Shown here: positions 26,748-37,500 of the stretch, in pieces
Layout: every line of letters starts with the position of its first letter
Numbering within the stretch: position 1 is the stretch's first letter
From: Clostridium sp.
Lineage (GTDB): Bacteria; Bacillota; Clostridia; Lachnospirales; Lachnospiraceae
Assembly: GCA_023664775.1 (NCBI GenBank)
Contig: JAMPEW010000002.1
Span: 115,540-179,539, forward strand
Reading direction: 5' to 3'
Length of the DNA stretch: 64,000 bases
Position numbers and translations under genes: made by a program
The notes under the pieces: generated by a model
What the model was told of the DNA's origin: nothing
The model's database searches: none
What the model saw: only the letters and a program-made list of their open reading frames with translations

Positions 26748-27602
26748 CTAGTATCTGCTATACTGCATAAGCACCAGTGACGTATTATCCTGTACCTTAT
26801 TTGTTCTTTTTTTCACTATATCCGTCAGTCTTTTTGCTGCCCGCTCCATATCAGGCTCCTCGTACTTAATGATTTCCATAATCTCATTATCAGGCAGTCT
26901 TTTATAAAGACCATCACTGCAAAGCAGCACAATATCATTTTCCATAAGCAAAAATGGAGTTGCATTTATATCCATAAGCGATACGTTACCCACACCAATA
27001 AAGCTTATGAGCGCCTCCGCCTGAGCCTCCTCCGCCTTATACTGCTCCTCGGTAATAATTCCTCTTTTCAGCTTATCATTGAGCTTAAGCCTGTAATTAT
27101 GCTCTCTGTTTACCGCTATAATATCATCATTTCTTATGATATATATTTTGCTGTCACCAACAGAAAGCCAAAACATTTTATTCTTTTCTATGGCAACACA
27201 AACAACAGTTGTTCCACCGCCTAACGCTTCCCCCTTATCATTTTTCAGATTGCTTACAGCAGCGTCCATTTTTACCGCTTCCTTGTGGAAGAATACGGGC
27301 ATATCATCAAAGGAATCCTTTTCAAAGTAATCCTCAGCAAGTATTTTGGTTGCTGTCTGACTGGCAATTTCTCCACCGTTCATTCCTCCCATGCCGTCAC
27401 ATACTATGGCTATCGCCTTTTCATTATCAACCTGTCCAAAAACGGTGTCCTGCTGATTTTTTCTTGTTCCCAATATGCTGGATATTCCCATATTAATATG
27501 CAATCCTGCTTGTGAACCTCTTTCTAACAGAGCGTCTATATCTATATCCTCATCAAACCTTACCGTAACAATATCTCTTTGCTTTCTAGCCTCATCGTTC
27601 AT
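26748..27602 (-). CDS. PP2C-family Ser/Thr protein phosphatase
   Basis: 284 residues from the ATG at 27602; a GTG at 27611 is in frame but poorly placed. The PP2C metal-binding motifs are present: RKNQQDTVF, VCDGMGGMNGGEIAS, WLSVGDSKIYI and LLCSDGLYK. It should remove phosphate from Ser/Thr substrates of the adjacent kinase. Its start overlaps the end of the kinase/FHA gene by 11 bases, indicating translational coupling of kinase and phosphatase. Confidence 0.88.
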   Translation of the reverse strand: MNDEARKQRDIVTVRFDEDIDIDALLERGSQAGLHINMGISSILGTRKNQQDTVFGQVDNEKAIAIVCDGMGGMNGGEIASQTATKILAEDYFEKDSFDDMPVFFHKEAVKMDAAVSNLKNDKGEALGGGTTVVCVAIEKNKMFWLSVGDSKIYIIRNDDIIAVNREHNYRLKLNDKLKRGIITEEQYKAEEAQAEALISFIGVGNVSLMDINATPFLLMENDIVLLCSDGLYKRLPDNEIMEIIKYEEPDMERAAKRLTDIVKKRTNKVQDNTSLVLMQYSRY

Positions 27603-28917
27603 AAATAACACCTACCTTCAACATACATCTGTTTCCGCCAAGGAGAACCCTGCTTCCAACCGGCACCTGATAAATATTGTCCTTCACAAGCTTTTTACCC
27701 TCCACATATGTTCCGTTCGTGGAATGATCTACCATGTAAAACACATTTTCCATCGAATCAAAAAAAATTTCACAATGGCTTTTACTGATATACAAGTCCT
27801 CCTTAATGACAATGTGTGCCATAGTCTCATTTCTTCCTATTATCACTTTGGTATTTACCGGCAGCTTGTACTTCATACCTGCCTGTCTGCCGCTTAATAC
27901 ATCTATTACCGGAATCGGTGTCTTAGCCGCCTTTATCTGTACTGTCGTACTTGTCATGGTAGTTTGTAGCCAAGCTTTTCCCTTGTCATCCACAGACGGT
28001 TTATTTCCATGAGGTAAATTTCTTTCATCCGGCTTTCTTACCTTATAATTAAGCCGCAAATCGTTTAAAAATTCCTGTATCGTCTGTGTTCTCTCCCGAT
28101 ACCTTAAAGTAAGCGCCTTGTCAACGGCAGCAGATATGTATTCAGGATAACCAAGCTGCTTTAATGTCGCATATCTTACACCCTTTACACGATCCATTGC
28201 ATCAGGCAGCTTTTTACCTGTAAGAATAAAATACATTGTACAGGCAAGTGAATATACATCCGTAAATGTCCCCTGCGGTCCACTTGTTGAATACTGTTCT
28301 AACGGTGCAAAACCTGGTTTTAGCACCACGGAAAGTCTATCCCCATCCGCACGCACAATATTCTTCGCATTTCCAAAATCTATAAGCTTTACAATTCCCT
28401 GATAAGTAATGAATATATTATCCGGACTAATATCTCTATGAAATATATTCATACGGTGAACCTGTACCAATACGTTTCCAACATCAGACACAATATCAGC
28501 AACTGCCTCCCATGGCAGAGAGCCACCCTTTGCCTTTGCCAACTGTCCAAGATTTATACCCTCAAGATATTCCATGACAAAATAACAGGTTTCGTTTTCC
28601 TGAAAAAAATCATACACATTTACAACAGCCTTAACATTACCCAACCGCTGTAATATTTCCGCTTCCTCAAGAAAGCGCTCTTTTCCATGCTCAAATACTC
28701 TTTGCTTGTCAGGTGACAGGGAGGAAACAGTTATGCCATCTGCAAGCCTTGTAACCACACCCCTTGGAAACAGCTCCTTTATAGCACAATTTTTCTGATT
28801 ATAATTGTCGTATGCCTTATATGTAATGCCAAAGCCTCCTGACCCTATTATTTTCTTGATTATATATCTGCCCTCAAGGCATACATTTTCCTGCAATTCC
28901 AAAGTCATTTCTGCCAT
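27592..28917 (-). CDS. Cytosolic Ser/Thr kinase with C-terminal FHA domain
   Basis: 441 residues. The kinase domain (about 12-275) has the glycine loop GSGGFGITYKAYD, CAIKELFP (ATP lysine), FHRDISPDNIF (catalytic loop) and LIDFGNAKN (DFG). The usual HRDxKPxN lysine is Ser. An activation-loop segment SVVLKPGFAPLEQY follows. The C-terminal FHA domain (about 350-435) has IIGRNETMAHIVI, ISKSHC and DHSTNG. No membrane helix is visible, so unlike the other two kinases in the cluster it acts in the cytosol. Its fused FHA may dock onto its own or another kinase's phosphothreonine. Confidence 0.88.
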   Translation of the reverse strand: MAEMTLELQENVCLEGRYIIKKIIGSGGFGITYKAYDNYNQKNCAIKELFPRGVVTRLADGITVSSLSPDKQRVFEHGKERFLEEAEILQRLGNVKAVVNVYDFFQENETCYFVMEYLEGINLGQLAKAKGGSLPWEAVADIVSDVGNVLVQVHRMNIFHRDISPDNIFITYQGIVKLIDFGNAKNIVRADGDRLSVVLKPGFAPLEQYSTSGPQGTFTDVYSLACTMYFILTGKKLPDAMDRVKGVRYATLKQLGYPEYISAAVDKALTLRYRERTQTIQEFLNDLRLNYKVRKPDERNLPHGNKPSVDDKGKAWLQTTMTSTTVQIKAAKTPIPVIDVLSGRQAGMKYKLPVNTKVIIGRNETMAHIVIKEDLYISKSHCEIFFDSMENVFYMVDHSTNGTYVEGKKLVKDNIYQVPVGSRVLLGGNRCMLKVGVIYER

Positions 28918-28923
28918 CGCAAG

Positions 28924-31128
28924 CTACCACCTTACCACGATATTCAAAGAGCCTACCGTTATTTTGTCATTTTTTTCTATTCTTCTTTTATGGGAAAGCT
29001 TTACGCCATTTAGCATTGTTCCGTTTGTCGTGTCTAAATCCTGCACAAAAAAACTATCCCCATCAAATTCAATTGCAAAATGCTGCCTTGATAGACATTC
29101 GTCCGCCAAAAACACATCGCATAAATCAGAACGCCCTACAATAATGCTTCCATTTATTCTGATATCAATCTGCTTATTTTTTAGATTAGAAGAATTAACA
29201 ATAAGCGTTAATTTCCTACCTGTGTCATTTGTGGCAGTTTCATATTTTATCTCCTCCACAGGCTCAGCAGGCTCTGTAATCTTTCGCAAATTATTCCTAG
29301 CTTTTTTCTTCCTGACGGCAATGATTACAAGCACGACTGCCATTATTATAATAAGCACAACTACAATGAGAATCAGCCACCAAAAACGTGATAAAAATCC
29401 GTTCTTTTTCTCCTGATACTCCGGAGCATTTTCAGGTTCAAAATCATATTCCGTTTTTTCTAATGAATTTTTCTCCACGGTATTGTCGGTAACATTATTT
29501 ATACGAAGCTTATATTTCCCCTTATAAATAATTTCTCCCTCAGCAGGCTTTAAGCTGTAGCTATTGTTTTTCTTATATTCAACTGAAGCAATCGGGATTT
29601 GTCTTTCGCTTTCATCCACAAGTGTATACGAGGACACTTCGTCTGCTCCCAATACGGATTCACTGTAGGTAACTTCTATACAACCCGCCTCCGTAAGCAA
29701 TATGCTCTCCACTACAGGCGGTTCATCATCCTTTATGTACCTCGAAATCATAACGTCCCTCGGTGCATACTCCCATATTTCTTCTTTTTCATCCATATAT
29801 ATACTGACAGAAAGGAAGCTATAGCTGTTGTTGGAAATATTATCTGCAGCAATAAAATCTACAACATAAACATTTTGGAGATTATTTATAAGCAAATTTA
29901 CCTGTGATGCCAGTTGTTCCTTTTCAACCTCATATCCGGCTCCCCCTGTCAGGCTCGAAAGCTTTGAAAGCTCCTCTGCATCCCCGTCTGAAGCCTTGTC
30001 CTTTTGGATAAAGCAAAACAAGGTTATTCCCTCTGCTTTTAATGCCTCGCATGCCTCCTCGCTTGTAGCTTCCTCGCCGAACACATCTTCTCCACCCGAA
30101 AATGCGATAACAATATCCCTGTTATCCAAAAACTCCTCCTCACGAAGCAGCCGCTCGTGATGAATATCATATGCAATGTTTTTTACTGCATAACTTAAAT
30201 CAGGATGATTGTCGCTTATTTCTATATCATTTAGCTTTTCGCTTATCTCATCACTGTCATTCTTGGTAAGCCCCTTGATAATTGGTGCATCAGCATAGTC
30301 ATCATTTCCAACCGTATATACGGTTAAAGTATCATTTTGGTTCATATACTTTTTGCCGAATGCTTCTATCTGTCCCTTTATTTCCTCAAAATAGTCCTCG
30401 TCCATTGCAGCAGATACATCTATAATAATGTAATAATTGATACCCATTCCTGACTGATTCCAGCTTTTTACACTATCTGTTGCAAGCTCCGAACCTCCAA
30501 GACTTCCACAAATACAATTCTCGTCAATGATGGCACCTAAGTCCTCAATATACAAATACGCCCTTACCTTAGGCTTTATAATCTGTACCTGTTCTATACG
30601 GTTTTTATCATCATATGGTTTTTCTTTTACGGTATAGTCTTCTCTCGGGTCTGTCTCAACAGTCTCCTCAGTAATGGTAATACTTCCGCCTGTACCATTG
30701 TTGTTTGATGCTGTTGACGGTTCAAGAGCAGGAATTTCTGTTGTCGTCTCTGTCTCAGTTGGATTTTGTGTTTCTGTTGTGGATGCATCGTCTTTCGCTT
30801 GTCCGTCATCTTTTACTTGATCATCGTCCTTCGTCTGTCCGTCATCTTTTGCTTGATCATCATCCTTCGTCTGTCCGTCATCTTTTACTTGATCGTCGTC
30901 CTTCGTCTGTCCGTCATCTTTTGCTTGATCATCATCCTTCGCCTGTTCGTCGTCTATTACTTGGTCGTCGTTCTTCGTTTGTCCGTCATCTTTTGTTTGT
31001 CCGTCGTCTGTTACTTGCATGTCCAAAGTTGTTTCATCAGATGAGCTACTCGCCCACACTGTACTAAGAGAATGCATTACGATTGAAAAAGCCAATATAA
31101 AAATTGCAATACACTTTTTAAGCTTCAT
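28924..31128 (-). CDS. VWA-domain membrane protein with cytoplasmic FHA domain
   Basis: 734 residues. A signal peptide or N-anchor (about 1-26) is followed by an Asp/Gln/Lys tandem-repeat stalk (DDGQTKDDDQAK and variants, about 38-115) and a Thr/Glu linker. A VWA domain follows (about 220-400; INYYIIIDVSAAMDEDYF has the D-x-S-x-x-M-like metal site). A further beta-rich segment and one membrane helix at about 580-605 precede a C-terminal FHA domain (SIIVGRSDLCDVFLADECLS then RQHFA; DLDTTNG). The adhesion-type domain lies outside and the phosphopeptide-binding domain inside, so it could relay between wall state and kinases. It is seven bases from the kinase/FHA gene. Confidence 0.85.
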   Translation of the reverse strand: MKLKKCIAIFILAFSIVMHSLSTVWASSSSDETTLDMQVTDDGQTKDDGQTKNDDQVIDDEQAKDDDQAKDDGQTKDDDQVKDDGQTKDDDQAKDDGQTKDDDQVKDDGQAKDDASTTETQNPTETETTTEIPALEPSTASNNNGTGGSITITEETVETDPREDYTVKEKPYDDKNRIEQVQIIKPKVRAYLYIEDLGAIIDENCICGSLGGSELATDSVKSWNQSGMGINYYIIIDVSAAMDEDYFEEIKGQIEAFGKKYMNQNDTLTVYTVGNDDYADAPIIKGLTKNDSDEISEKLNDIEISDNHPDLSYAVKNIAYDIHHERLLREEEFLDNRDIVIAFSGGEDVFGEEATSEEACEALKAEGITLFCFIQKDKASDGDAEELSKLSSLTGGAGYEVEKEQLASQVNLLINNLQNVYVVDFIAADNISNNSYSFLSVSIYMDEKEEIWEYAPRDVMISRYIKDDEPPVVESILLTEAGCIEVTYSESVLGADEVSSYTLVDESERQIPIASVEYKKNNSYSLKPAEGEIIYKGKYKLRINNVTDNTVEKNSLEKTEYDFEPENAPEYQEKKNGFLSRFWWLILIVVVLIIIMAVVLVIIAVRKKKARNNLRKITEPAEPVEEIKYETATNDTGRKLTLIVNSSNLKNKQIDIRINGSIIVGRSDLCDVFLADECLSRQHFAIEFDGDSFFVQDLDTTNGTMLNGVKLSHKRRIEKNDKITVGSLNIVVRW
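30787..31018 (-). repeat. 36-bp tandem coding repeats in the VWA protein stalk
   Basis: Units of about 36 bp built on CGTCATCTTTTxCTTGATC and CTTCGTCTGTC recur, encoding 12-residue DDGQTKDDDQAK-type repeats. Near identity between copies makes length variation between strains likely. Confidence 0.75.
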
Positions 31129-31150
31129 GTTTTTCTCCTTAAACCACCAT

Positions 31151-31178
31151 ACGGGACTGCCGATTTTACGACAGTCCC
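31151..31178. other. Intergenic hairpin between the CHAP and VWA genes
   Basis: GGGACTGCCG and CGACAGTCCC flank a short AT-rich loop. No good U run follows on either strand, so it may be a processing or partial termination site that separates expression of the CHAP gene from the genes behind it. Confidence 0.45.
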
Positions 31179-31207
31179 TATTGGTGCCCTTTTTGTTATT
31201 TATAACT

Positions 31208-33292
31208 CTATTTGAATGAGATGTTTATCTTGACATCTTCTCCTCCTATTTTTGTATCAATGCTTACTCCTACACCCGATTCCTTGATTTCCTCAAGGCT
31301 TAATGTGTCTGAAAGTCCATCGGTTGTTTCCCCATTCCAGCTTGTAACCTCATATCCCTCAGGAAGGTACATGGAAAGTGCTACATTATAGAGATATAAA
31401 ATTATATCATATAATTGATTATCAAACATTTGACCTTCCGTCATACTTTCCACTGTGTAGGTCACTCCCTCCTCAGGTATTATGGAATTTGTATTTATTA
31501 TAGGTGTTGCAGAAGGCTCTGTTACCTGTCCGTTTGAATGTGATGTTGTAACAGGCATCGTAGCATCTGTACTTGCTGGTGAAGCCACCTCTGGCACCGA
31601 ATACACATTTGTTATGTTGTTCGTTGTGTTGCTTGAAGTATTATTTGTCGTGTTAGTTGTATTGTTTGTTACATTATTTGTTGTATTATCTGTCGTGTTG
31701 CTGATGTTGTTAATTAGGTTATTATTTGTCGTGCTGTTGTCAACACTTACCGAAATATCCGTATTAACTTCATTTGATATCTGTTCTGTATTAGTATCAT
31801 TAGCCACGCCTTCTTCTACGTCGATTGGGTCTTCTGTATTCGTTTGCTCCTCTGTATTTGTCTGTTCATCTGTTCCTGCTGGTTCCTCTGTGTTCGTCTG
31901 CTCATCTGTGCCTGTCGACTCCTCTATATTCACCTGCTCATCCGTGGTTTCCATATCATCCGAATTATTTTCTTCCACAGCTCCATCTGTAGCTTCCTCT
32001 GTATTTGGAGCTGTTTCCTGCTGCTCATCCTCCTTATCATGGTTGTCAATAATCGGTTCAGGTATAACAACCTCGTGCATATCAAGCTCTGCACGGTTTC
32101 CACATTCATCAAATACAACTATCTTTGTCTGATAAGCGCCTCTGACATTACCAAAGTCTGATACTTTCATTTCATATATGTATCTGTCACCATCAAGCTT
32201 TGCCATATACTGTGATTTCTGCTGCCAATCCGATGGAACATCATCTTGTCCACCCTCTGTTGTATATGGAATACAGTATGCCGCTTTTATTTTTGTATAT
32301 TGGTCCTTTGCCTTAAATATGACCTTGTAACCATCAGTTGATAAATCGCTTGTTCCTGCATCTGATATAGTCGGGGCGCTGCTGTCTAGTACAACTGAAA
32401 CCCCTCCACCACATGCCATGTTACCGTTCTTGTCGCTTGCATATACATGTGTAATATAAACGCCTTCCTCGTTGTTATGATCTTTTTTGTAAACTGTAAA
32501 TGTTGCCGTATCTCCCTGAAGCTTTCCTACGCTTTTGCTCCTTGAGTCATACCAATACTTTTCCAAATCATCCTGGTCATTTTTCTGCGTCCATGTAGGA
32601 AATGTCACAAATGCCACACCATAATCGTCCTTAACCTTACACTGCACCGTATAGCTGTCGCTCGTCTGACTGATTACCTTTATATCAGTAATTTCAGGTC
32701 CCTTTGTATCGCTCACATAATTTACAATTCCGTAGCCCATGATATATGTACTGCTCGCACTATAGCTTCTTCTTGCAACCTGATTTGAGGAATTACCCTC
32801 TATGGTATTGACAGTATAACCATCTGCCGATTCAACAATTCCCACATGGTCTGAATCTCCGAAAATGATTACATCACCCGGCTTTGGCGTATAGGTTCCT
32901 CTCGCCCTATATTTTCCTCTTGCACTGTAAAAGCTTGTTATACTCGGCACCCAGCCTGTCTGTGCATATTGGTCTGTTGGAACGCCTGCTTTTTTCATGC
33001 ACCACCAAACGAAGTACGCACACCACGCATTACCGTTTGCTACGCCCAAATCTCTGGCATATTTCGTATAGTCCGCTGAACCACTGTTCGCAGTCTTGTC
33101 GTCCAAATTGCTGTTGGACGCTTTTTCATGGTAGCCTACCTCTGCACTTGCCACCCCAACTAAATTTTGCGCTGTGGTAGCAGCCTTCGGCGTAAGCACT
33201 CCTACATTGCAGCCTGCCATCACTCCCAACGTCATCGTGGCAACTAAAAATTTGCTTATTCTTCTTTTTAAATTGTTTTTTCCTTTTCTCAT
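31208..33292 (-). CDS. Secreted CHAP-domain amidase/peptidase-like protein
   Basis: 694 residues. A signal peptide (about 1-38) precedes a CHAP domain (about 40-190). The catalytic Cys is in NAWCAYFVWWCMKKAG and the His in GDSDHVGIVESADG. Two GBS-Bsp-like repeats follow (about 195-400), then an acidic Glu/Thr linker with NTEEPAGTDEQT-type repeats, an Asn/Thr-rich stretch (TNNTTNTTNNTSSNTTNN), and a unique C-terminal domain of about 80 residues. CHAP enzymes cut peptidoglycan peptides or amide bonds, so this may be the effector on the wall. The start ATG follows AAAGGAGGTAATC. A LytTR-type repeat lies about 100 bases upstream. Confidence 0.85.
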   Translation of the reverse strand: MRKGKNNLKRRISKFLVATMTLGVMAGCNVGVLTPKAATTAQNLVGVASAEVGYHEKASNSNLDDKTANSGSADYTKYARDLGVANGNAWCAYFVWWCMKKAGVPTDQYAQTGWVPSITSFYSARGKYRARGTYTPKPGDVIIFGDSDHVGIVESADGYTVNTIEGNSSNQVARRSYSASSTYIMGYGIVNYVSDTKGPEITDIKVISQTSDSYTVQCKVKDDYGVAFVTFPTWTQKNDQDDLEKYWYDSRSKSVGKLQGDTATFTVYKKDHNNEEGVYITHVYASDKNGNMACGGGVSVVLDSSAPTISDAGTSDLSTDGYKVIFKAKDQYTKIKAAYCIPYTTEGGQDDVPSDWQQKSQYMAKLDGDRYIYEMKVSDFGNVRGAYQTKIVVFDECGNRAELDMHEVVIPEPIIDNHDKEDEQQETAPNTEEATDGAVEENNSDDMETTDEQVNIEESTGTDEQTNTEEPAGTDEQTNTEEQTNTEDPIDVEEGVANDTNTEQISNEVNTDISVSVDNSTTNNNLINNISNTTDNTTNNVTNNTTNTTNNTSSNTTNNITNVYSVPEVASPASTDATMPVTTSHSNGQVTEPSATPIINTNSIIPEEGVTYTVESMTEGQMFDNQLYDIILYLYNVALSMYLPEGYEVTSWNGETTDGLSDTLSLEEIKESGVGVSIDTKIGGEDVKINISFK

Positions 33293-33392
33293 AATGATTA
33301 CCTCCTTTGAAATTCATCTTAATTGAACATTTGCTTTTTTCGTGTTCCTGATGAGGCTATCTTATATCAATATGAGAAGGCTTTGTTTCATG

Positions 33393-33420
33393 TTGTAATT
33401 TTTGACACCAAACTTGTAAT
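33393..33420 (-). promoter_or_regulatory. 21-bp direct repeat, candidate LytTR-type operator (CHAP gene)
   Basis: TTGTA at 33393 and 33414 are 21 bp apart; the spacer ATTTTTGACACCAAAC resembles the other three sites. A -10-like TATAAG (33366-33361, minus strand) is 17 bases from a weak -35 just downstream of the repeats. Confidence 0.55.
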
Positions 33421-33429
33421 TTTGTGTTA

Positions 33430-33798
33430 TTATCCAAGTCTGATTTGATTTTCCTCACTTCCTATCAAGAGAGTGCTTCCCGGCTTCACAGAAGTGTCAG
33501 CACCCTTTTTAAGCTTATATTTTTCATTTACTACCACTCCATTGGTGGAACAATCATTGACAATGTAGTCATAGGTCTTACTGTTAAATATAATCGAGCA
33601 ATGTACCCTGCTTACCTTATCTCCCTTGATTTCTACATCACATTGCGAGGAATCCCTGCCTAAAAAATACAGCGTATCGCTTTTCAGCCTTATTATTTTT
33701 CCCAAAAGAAATCCTTTTTGCCCTATCAACGCCCCGCCATTGCTTTGGTTCATGGCAAGGCTTCTCGTAACCGTAAAGCCTGTTTTTGGCACTTGCAC
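33430..33798 (-). CDS. Small single-domain FHA protein
   Basis: 122 residues from the GTG at 33798, which sits six bases behind GGGGGC and one base after the stop of the upstream LytTR gene; a TTG at 33825 is a less likely start. FHA motifs are LGRDSSQCDVEI, VSRVHC and DCSTNG. It has no membrane helix. The tight coupling to the LytTR gene suggests that this free FHA protein bridges phosphorylated partners and the regulator (inference). Confidence 0.78.
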   Translation of the reverse strand: MQVPKTGFTVTRSLAMNQSNGGALIGQKGFLLGKIIRLKSDTLYFLGRDSSQCDVEIKGDKVSRVHCSIIFNSKTYDYIVNDCSTNGVVVNEKYKLKKGADTSVKPGSTLLIGSEENQIRLG

Positions 33799-33799
33799 A

Positions 33800-34507
33800 T
33801 TAAACGCCCCCAATCTGTTCTTCAAAAATTTGTTTTACATTGGTATAATATTTTCTGCTTATCGGCATTGTCCTGTCACCTAAGCTTACACTTTCCTTAT
33901 TCATACCAGTTATGGAGCTTATTCTTACCATATAGCTTTGATGGATTCTCACAAAGCCTCTTGTGTTCAGCACCGCCTCCATATCACCCATTTTTGCATA
34001 AAAATCTACCTTCTCTGTTTTCGTATGAAGAATAAGCTTTCTTGCATCACTTTCCACATACTGTATTGCAGATATGGGAATACGCTTTTTTTGCCAATCT
34101 GAAACTACGTTAAGACATTCCTCGGACATACTTATTTCATCCATATACCGAAGAAGCTCCTTTTCCATATCCGTATAAAGCTTTTCCTTCAAAACGTATG
34201 CAAATGCTTTATATACATACCCCTCATATACGTGCTCTACAGACCTTGTTACAAAAATAATATCCACATCCACTTTGTTTTTTCTGATATATTCGGCAAC
34301 ATCCATTCCACCAACCGGTTCCATGTATATATCCAACAGCAGAAGATTACAGGTAAATTTATTTGTTTCAATGGTGTCAATAATTTCCTGCCCGGAGTTA
34401 AATATATCCACCTGATAATCTTCCCTGGAAAAAAGTGCTTTGGTAAGTATATCCCTTATTAAATTTTCATCCTTTTTTGAATCATCACATATTCCGATTG
34501 TCAGCAT
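33800..34507 (-). CDS. LytTR-family response regulator (AgrA/LytR type)
   Basis: 235 residues. The receiver domain (about 1-120) keeps the acidic pair (ICDDSK), the phospho-acceptor Asp in LLLLDIYM (about 58) and the Lys in FAYVLK. The C-terminal LytTR DNA-binding domain (about 135-235) has IQYVESDARKLILHT, VRIHQSYMVR and SRKYYTNV. No histidine kinase gene is adjacent, so phosphorylation may come from elsewhere or from the Ser/Thr kinases. It is a candidate to bind the 21-bp repeats. Confidence 0.88.
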   Translation of the reverse strand: MLTIGICDDSKKDENLIRDILTKALFSREDYQVDIFNSGQEIIDTIETNKFTCNLLLLDIYMEPVGGMDVAEYIRKNKVDVDIIFVTRSVEHVYEGYVYKAFAYVLKEKLYTDMEKELLRYMDEISMSEECLNVVSDWQKKRIPISAIQYVESDARKLILHTKTEKVDFYAKMGDMEAVLNTRGFVRIHQSYMVRISSITGMNKESVSLGDRTMPISRKYYTNVKQIFEEQIGGV

Positions 34508-34595
34508 AATTTAATTCTTTCTTCTGTTTAACATTTCTTCTATACAGTGCCTTTATCAGTGCGTCAACATCACTCGGTCTGTAGTGAATCTATTG

Positions 34596-37500
34596 TTAAT
34601 ACACATACTCGGTATTCAAAATCTCTATGTTGCTTCCTGTCGGCTTTGTTGTGCTGGTCTGTGTTGGACCATAGGTTGTTCTTGTGTACTCATAAAGCTT
34701 TTCACGCGTGCGGTATTTATATACGGTATAATAACTGGTATTTACCTCATTTTTCATTGCTGTTATTGTATTAACACCTGCCGCACCATCAGCACTTAAT
34801 CCTTTATCATTTTGATATGTGTAAACTGCATCCGCAGTCTGTTGACCATATATTCCGTCGATACCACCACTCCAATCCCTATACCGTTGTTTTAAAAATG
34901 CCTGTATCCACTTTACTCCGGGATAAGACAAATATGCATCATTATCACCTACTTCATACGCATAACCATCCATTGCAACTGGTTCTTGATAGCCACTCAT
35001 GTTATATGTATACACACGTCGTCCATCGTCTATATCCCTTAATTCACTTTTGGTTCCCGGATTTGTTGTTTCCGCACTCCATGCACTCCAATCTGTATAA
35101 GTATAATTTCCTGTATATGTCCATCCGCTTAATGAACTGCTTGTGCTTTCAGTAGTTTCTGTTTTTTTCGTTCGATACGTGTATATCATTGTATTATTAC
35201 ATACAACAATATTTACGGAGCTTCCCTTAGCTACCTTTTGCCCTGCTGCTGTGGTTTGGGCTGTTACAGTTCCTGTCGAATAGCTTTCGTTATGCTTATA
35301 AGTTACTGTTCCAAGTGCAAGTCCTAAGCTCTCCAATTCATTTTCTGCCTGCATTTCCGACTTATTCACAAGATTAGGGACTGCAACTTTTCCAGCATCA
35401 GGATCGGGCTTTTCTACTGTTACAGTACAACTAGCCTTTACCCCTGAGCCGTCATTTGCACTTGCCGTTATTGTTGCCGTTCCCGCATTCACAGCCGTTA
35501 CAGAACCATCAGAGCCTACACTTACAACCCCACTATTACTGCTACTCCATGATACACTTTGATTCGTAGCATTTGTCGGTGCTATTGTTGCACTTAAACT
35601 AAAAGAATTACCTACCAGCAATGTCCTTGACGTATAATTAAGCGTTATGCTTTTCACATAAATTGTCGCTGGCTCAGGGTCAGGCTTCGGTGCCTCCGTT
35701 CCAATATCTGTCGGTTTTTCCGTTGTTGTCGGCTCCTGCGTAGTCGACTCAGATAGAGTTGGTTCCTGCGTCGGTGTCTGTGTGGTCGGCTCATATTTAG
35801 GTGCACTTTCAGCCTCAGGATTTCCCCTGCTTACCCATATAGTTATTGTCGTTCCATATACAACCTCTGTTCCTGCTGCCTCACTCTGTCTTATTACACC
35901 GTCCTTTGCCACAGTATTACTGTCCTCATACTGAACAGTTACAGCCAGCCCCGCATCTGAAAGCAGACGTTCCGCCTCCTGCTTTGACTTATAGGTTACG
36001 TCAGGCACCCTCGTTTTTCTTTCACTTTGTTTTCCAAGACTTATGATAACTCCAATTTTTGTACCCTCTGACACCTCTGTTCCCGCCTTTGTATTTTGGG
36101 ATATAACGTGCCCTTCAGGTACTGTATTACTGTAATCCGAGCCGGCTTTGTATATGTAAAGCTTTGCATTTGTCATGCTTCTTGCTGCATCGTTATAGCT
36201 TTTTCCAACAACATTCGGCACAGTTGTATTTTTATTTTCATCGAATTTGTCATTTCCTGTTGATACATATATAAATATCTTCGTGCCTTTTTCAAGCCCT
36301 GTGCCATTTTCAAGGATATTTCCTTCCGCATCCGTCTGCCTCGTTATATATCCCGGCGCAATCTCATCAGAGGCTTCCTCAATAACCTCAATGTCAAAGC
36401 CAAGCGCTTCCAATAACTCTACTGCCTCCTCCTGCGACAGTCCCATAATGTCAGTCAAATATTCGATTTCCTTGCCTGCACTTACGGTAATTTCTATAAC
36501 GGTTCTTTCCTGTATGACCTCTCCAGTCGGTATATTTTGTGACAAAATAAAATCCTTCGGTATTTCATCATCATTTTTTTTGTCAACAATCTGTGTAATC
36601 AAATTTCTCTCACTGATGATTGTCTCAGCCCTTTCCAGCTCCATATTTCTTACCTCAGGCGCATACACATACCCCTTTTCTAATTCGCCGCTGTCACTGT
36701 GAAATAAGTCTGCAAACTGTATTACCCCTGTAAGAAGCAACACAATAAATGCTGCGATTGCCGTAGAAGCAACCCCCGAAGTAATCTTAAGCCACAAGGG
36801 CCACTTACCCACATCCATTTTTTTGAAACGAATTTTGTTTCTCTTTACATCATTTTCAGTTGATAAATCTGCCTCAAATGCCTCCGCTGTCTGTGTCCTG
36901 TCCTCAATTCTTAAATTAAGTGCATTCATGATGGCATTTTCTTTATTTTTTGGTATTTTCACTCCCAGCTTTGATGGTGGCACAAGCGTGTCCTTGTTGC
37001 CCCGCTCCATGGAATCCTCAGGTGTAACACCTGTTATCATCTTGTATAAGGTTGCGGCACATGCATAAACATCCGTCCATGTACCCTGGTCGCCCCTGCT
37101 TCTGTACTGCTCCTGCGGCGCATATCCGGGCTTTACAATAACAGAAAGGCTCTTGCTGTGTGTCGTCGTGGCATAACGTGCCGCACCAAAATCAAGAAGC
37201 TTTACCTCCCCATATTTTGTAACAAAAATATTGTCCGGACTTATGTCCCTGTGCAAAATCCCCTCCTTATGAACCTCACCTAATGCCTTTATAATCGGCA
37301 TCATAAGATTGAGTGCTTCGTCAACAGGTATTTTCCCCTCTTTTTCAAGCTTATCCTTCAGCGTCTCGCCCTCTAGATATTCCATAACAATGTATGCCGT
37401 GTGGTTCGCCGTAAAGCTGTCGAAAATCCTTACAATTCCAGAGGTGTTTCTAAATTTGGCAAGTCGTCTCGCCTCATCCACAAATTTTACGATGCCGTCT

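Noticed and set aside
30787-31018. CRISPR-like regular repeats
   Set aside because: The 36-bp units are contiguous, in frame and encode the DDGQTKDDDQAK stalk; there are no spacers and no cas genes.
31482-32132. 216-codon open frame opposite the CHAP protein linker
   Set aside because: Antisense of Thr/Glu/Asn repeats; the Val/Ser/Leu composition follows from the opposite strand.
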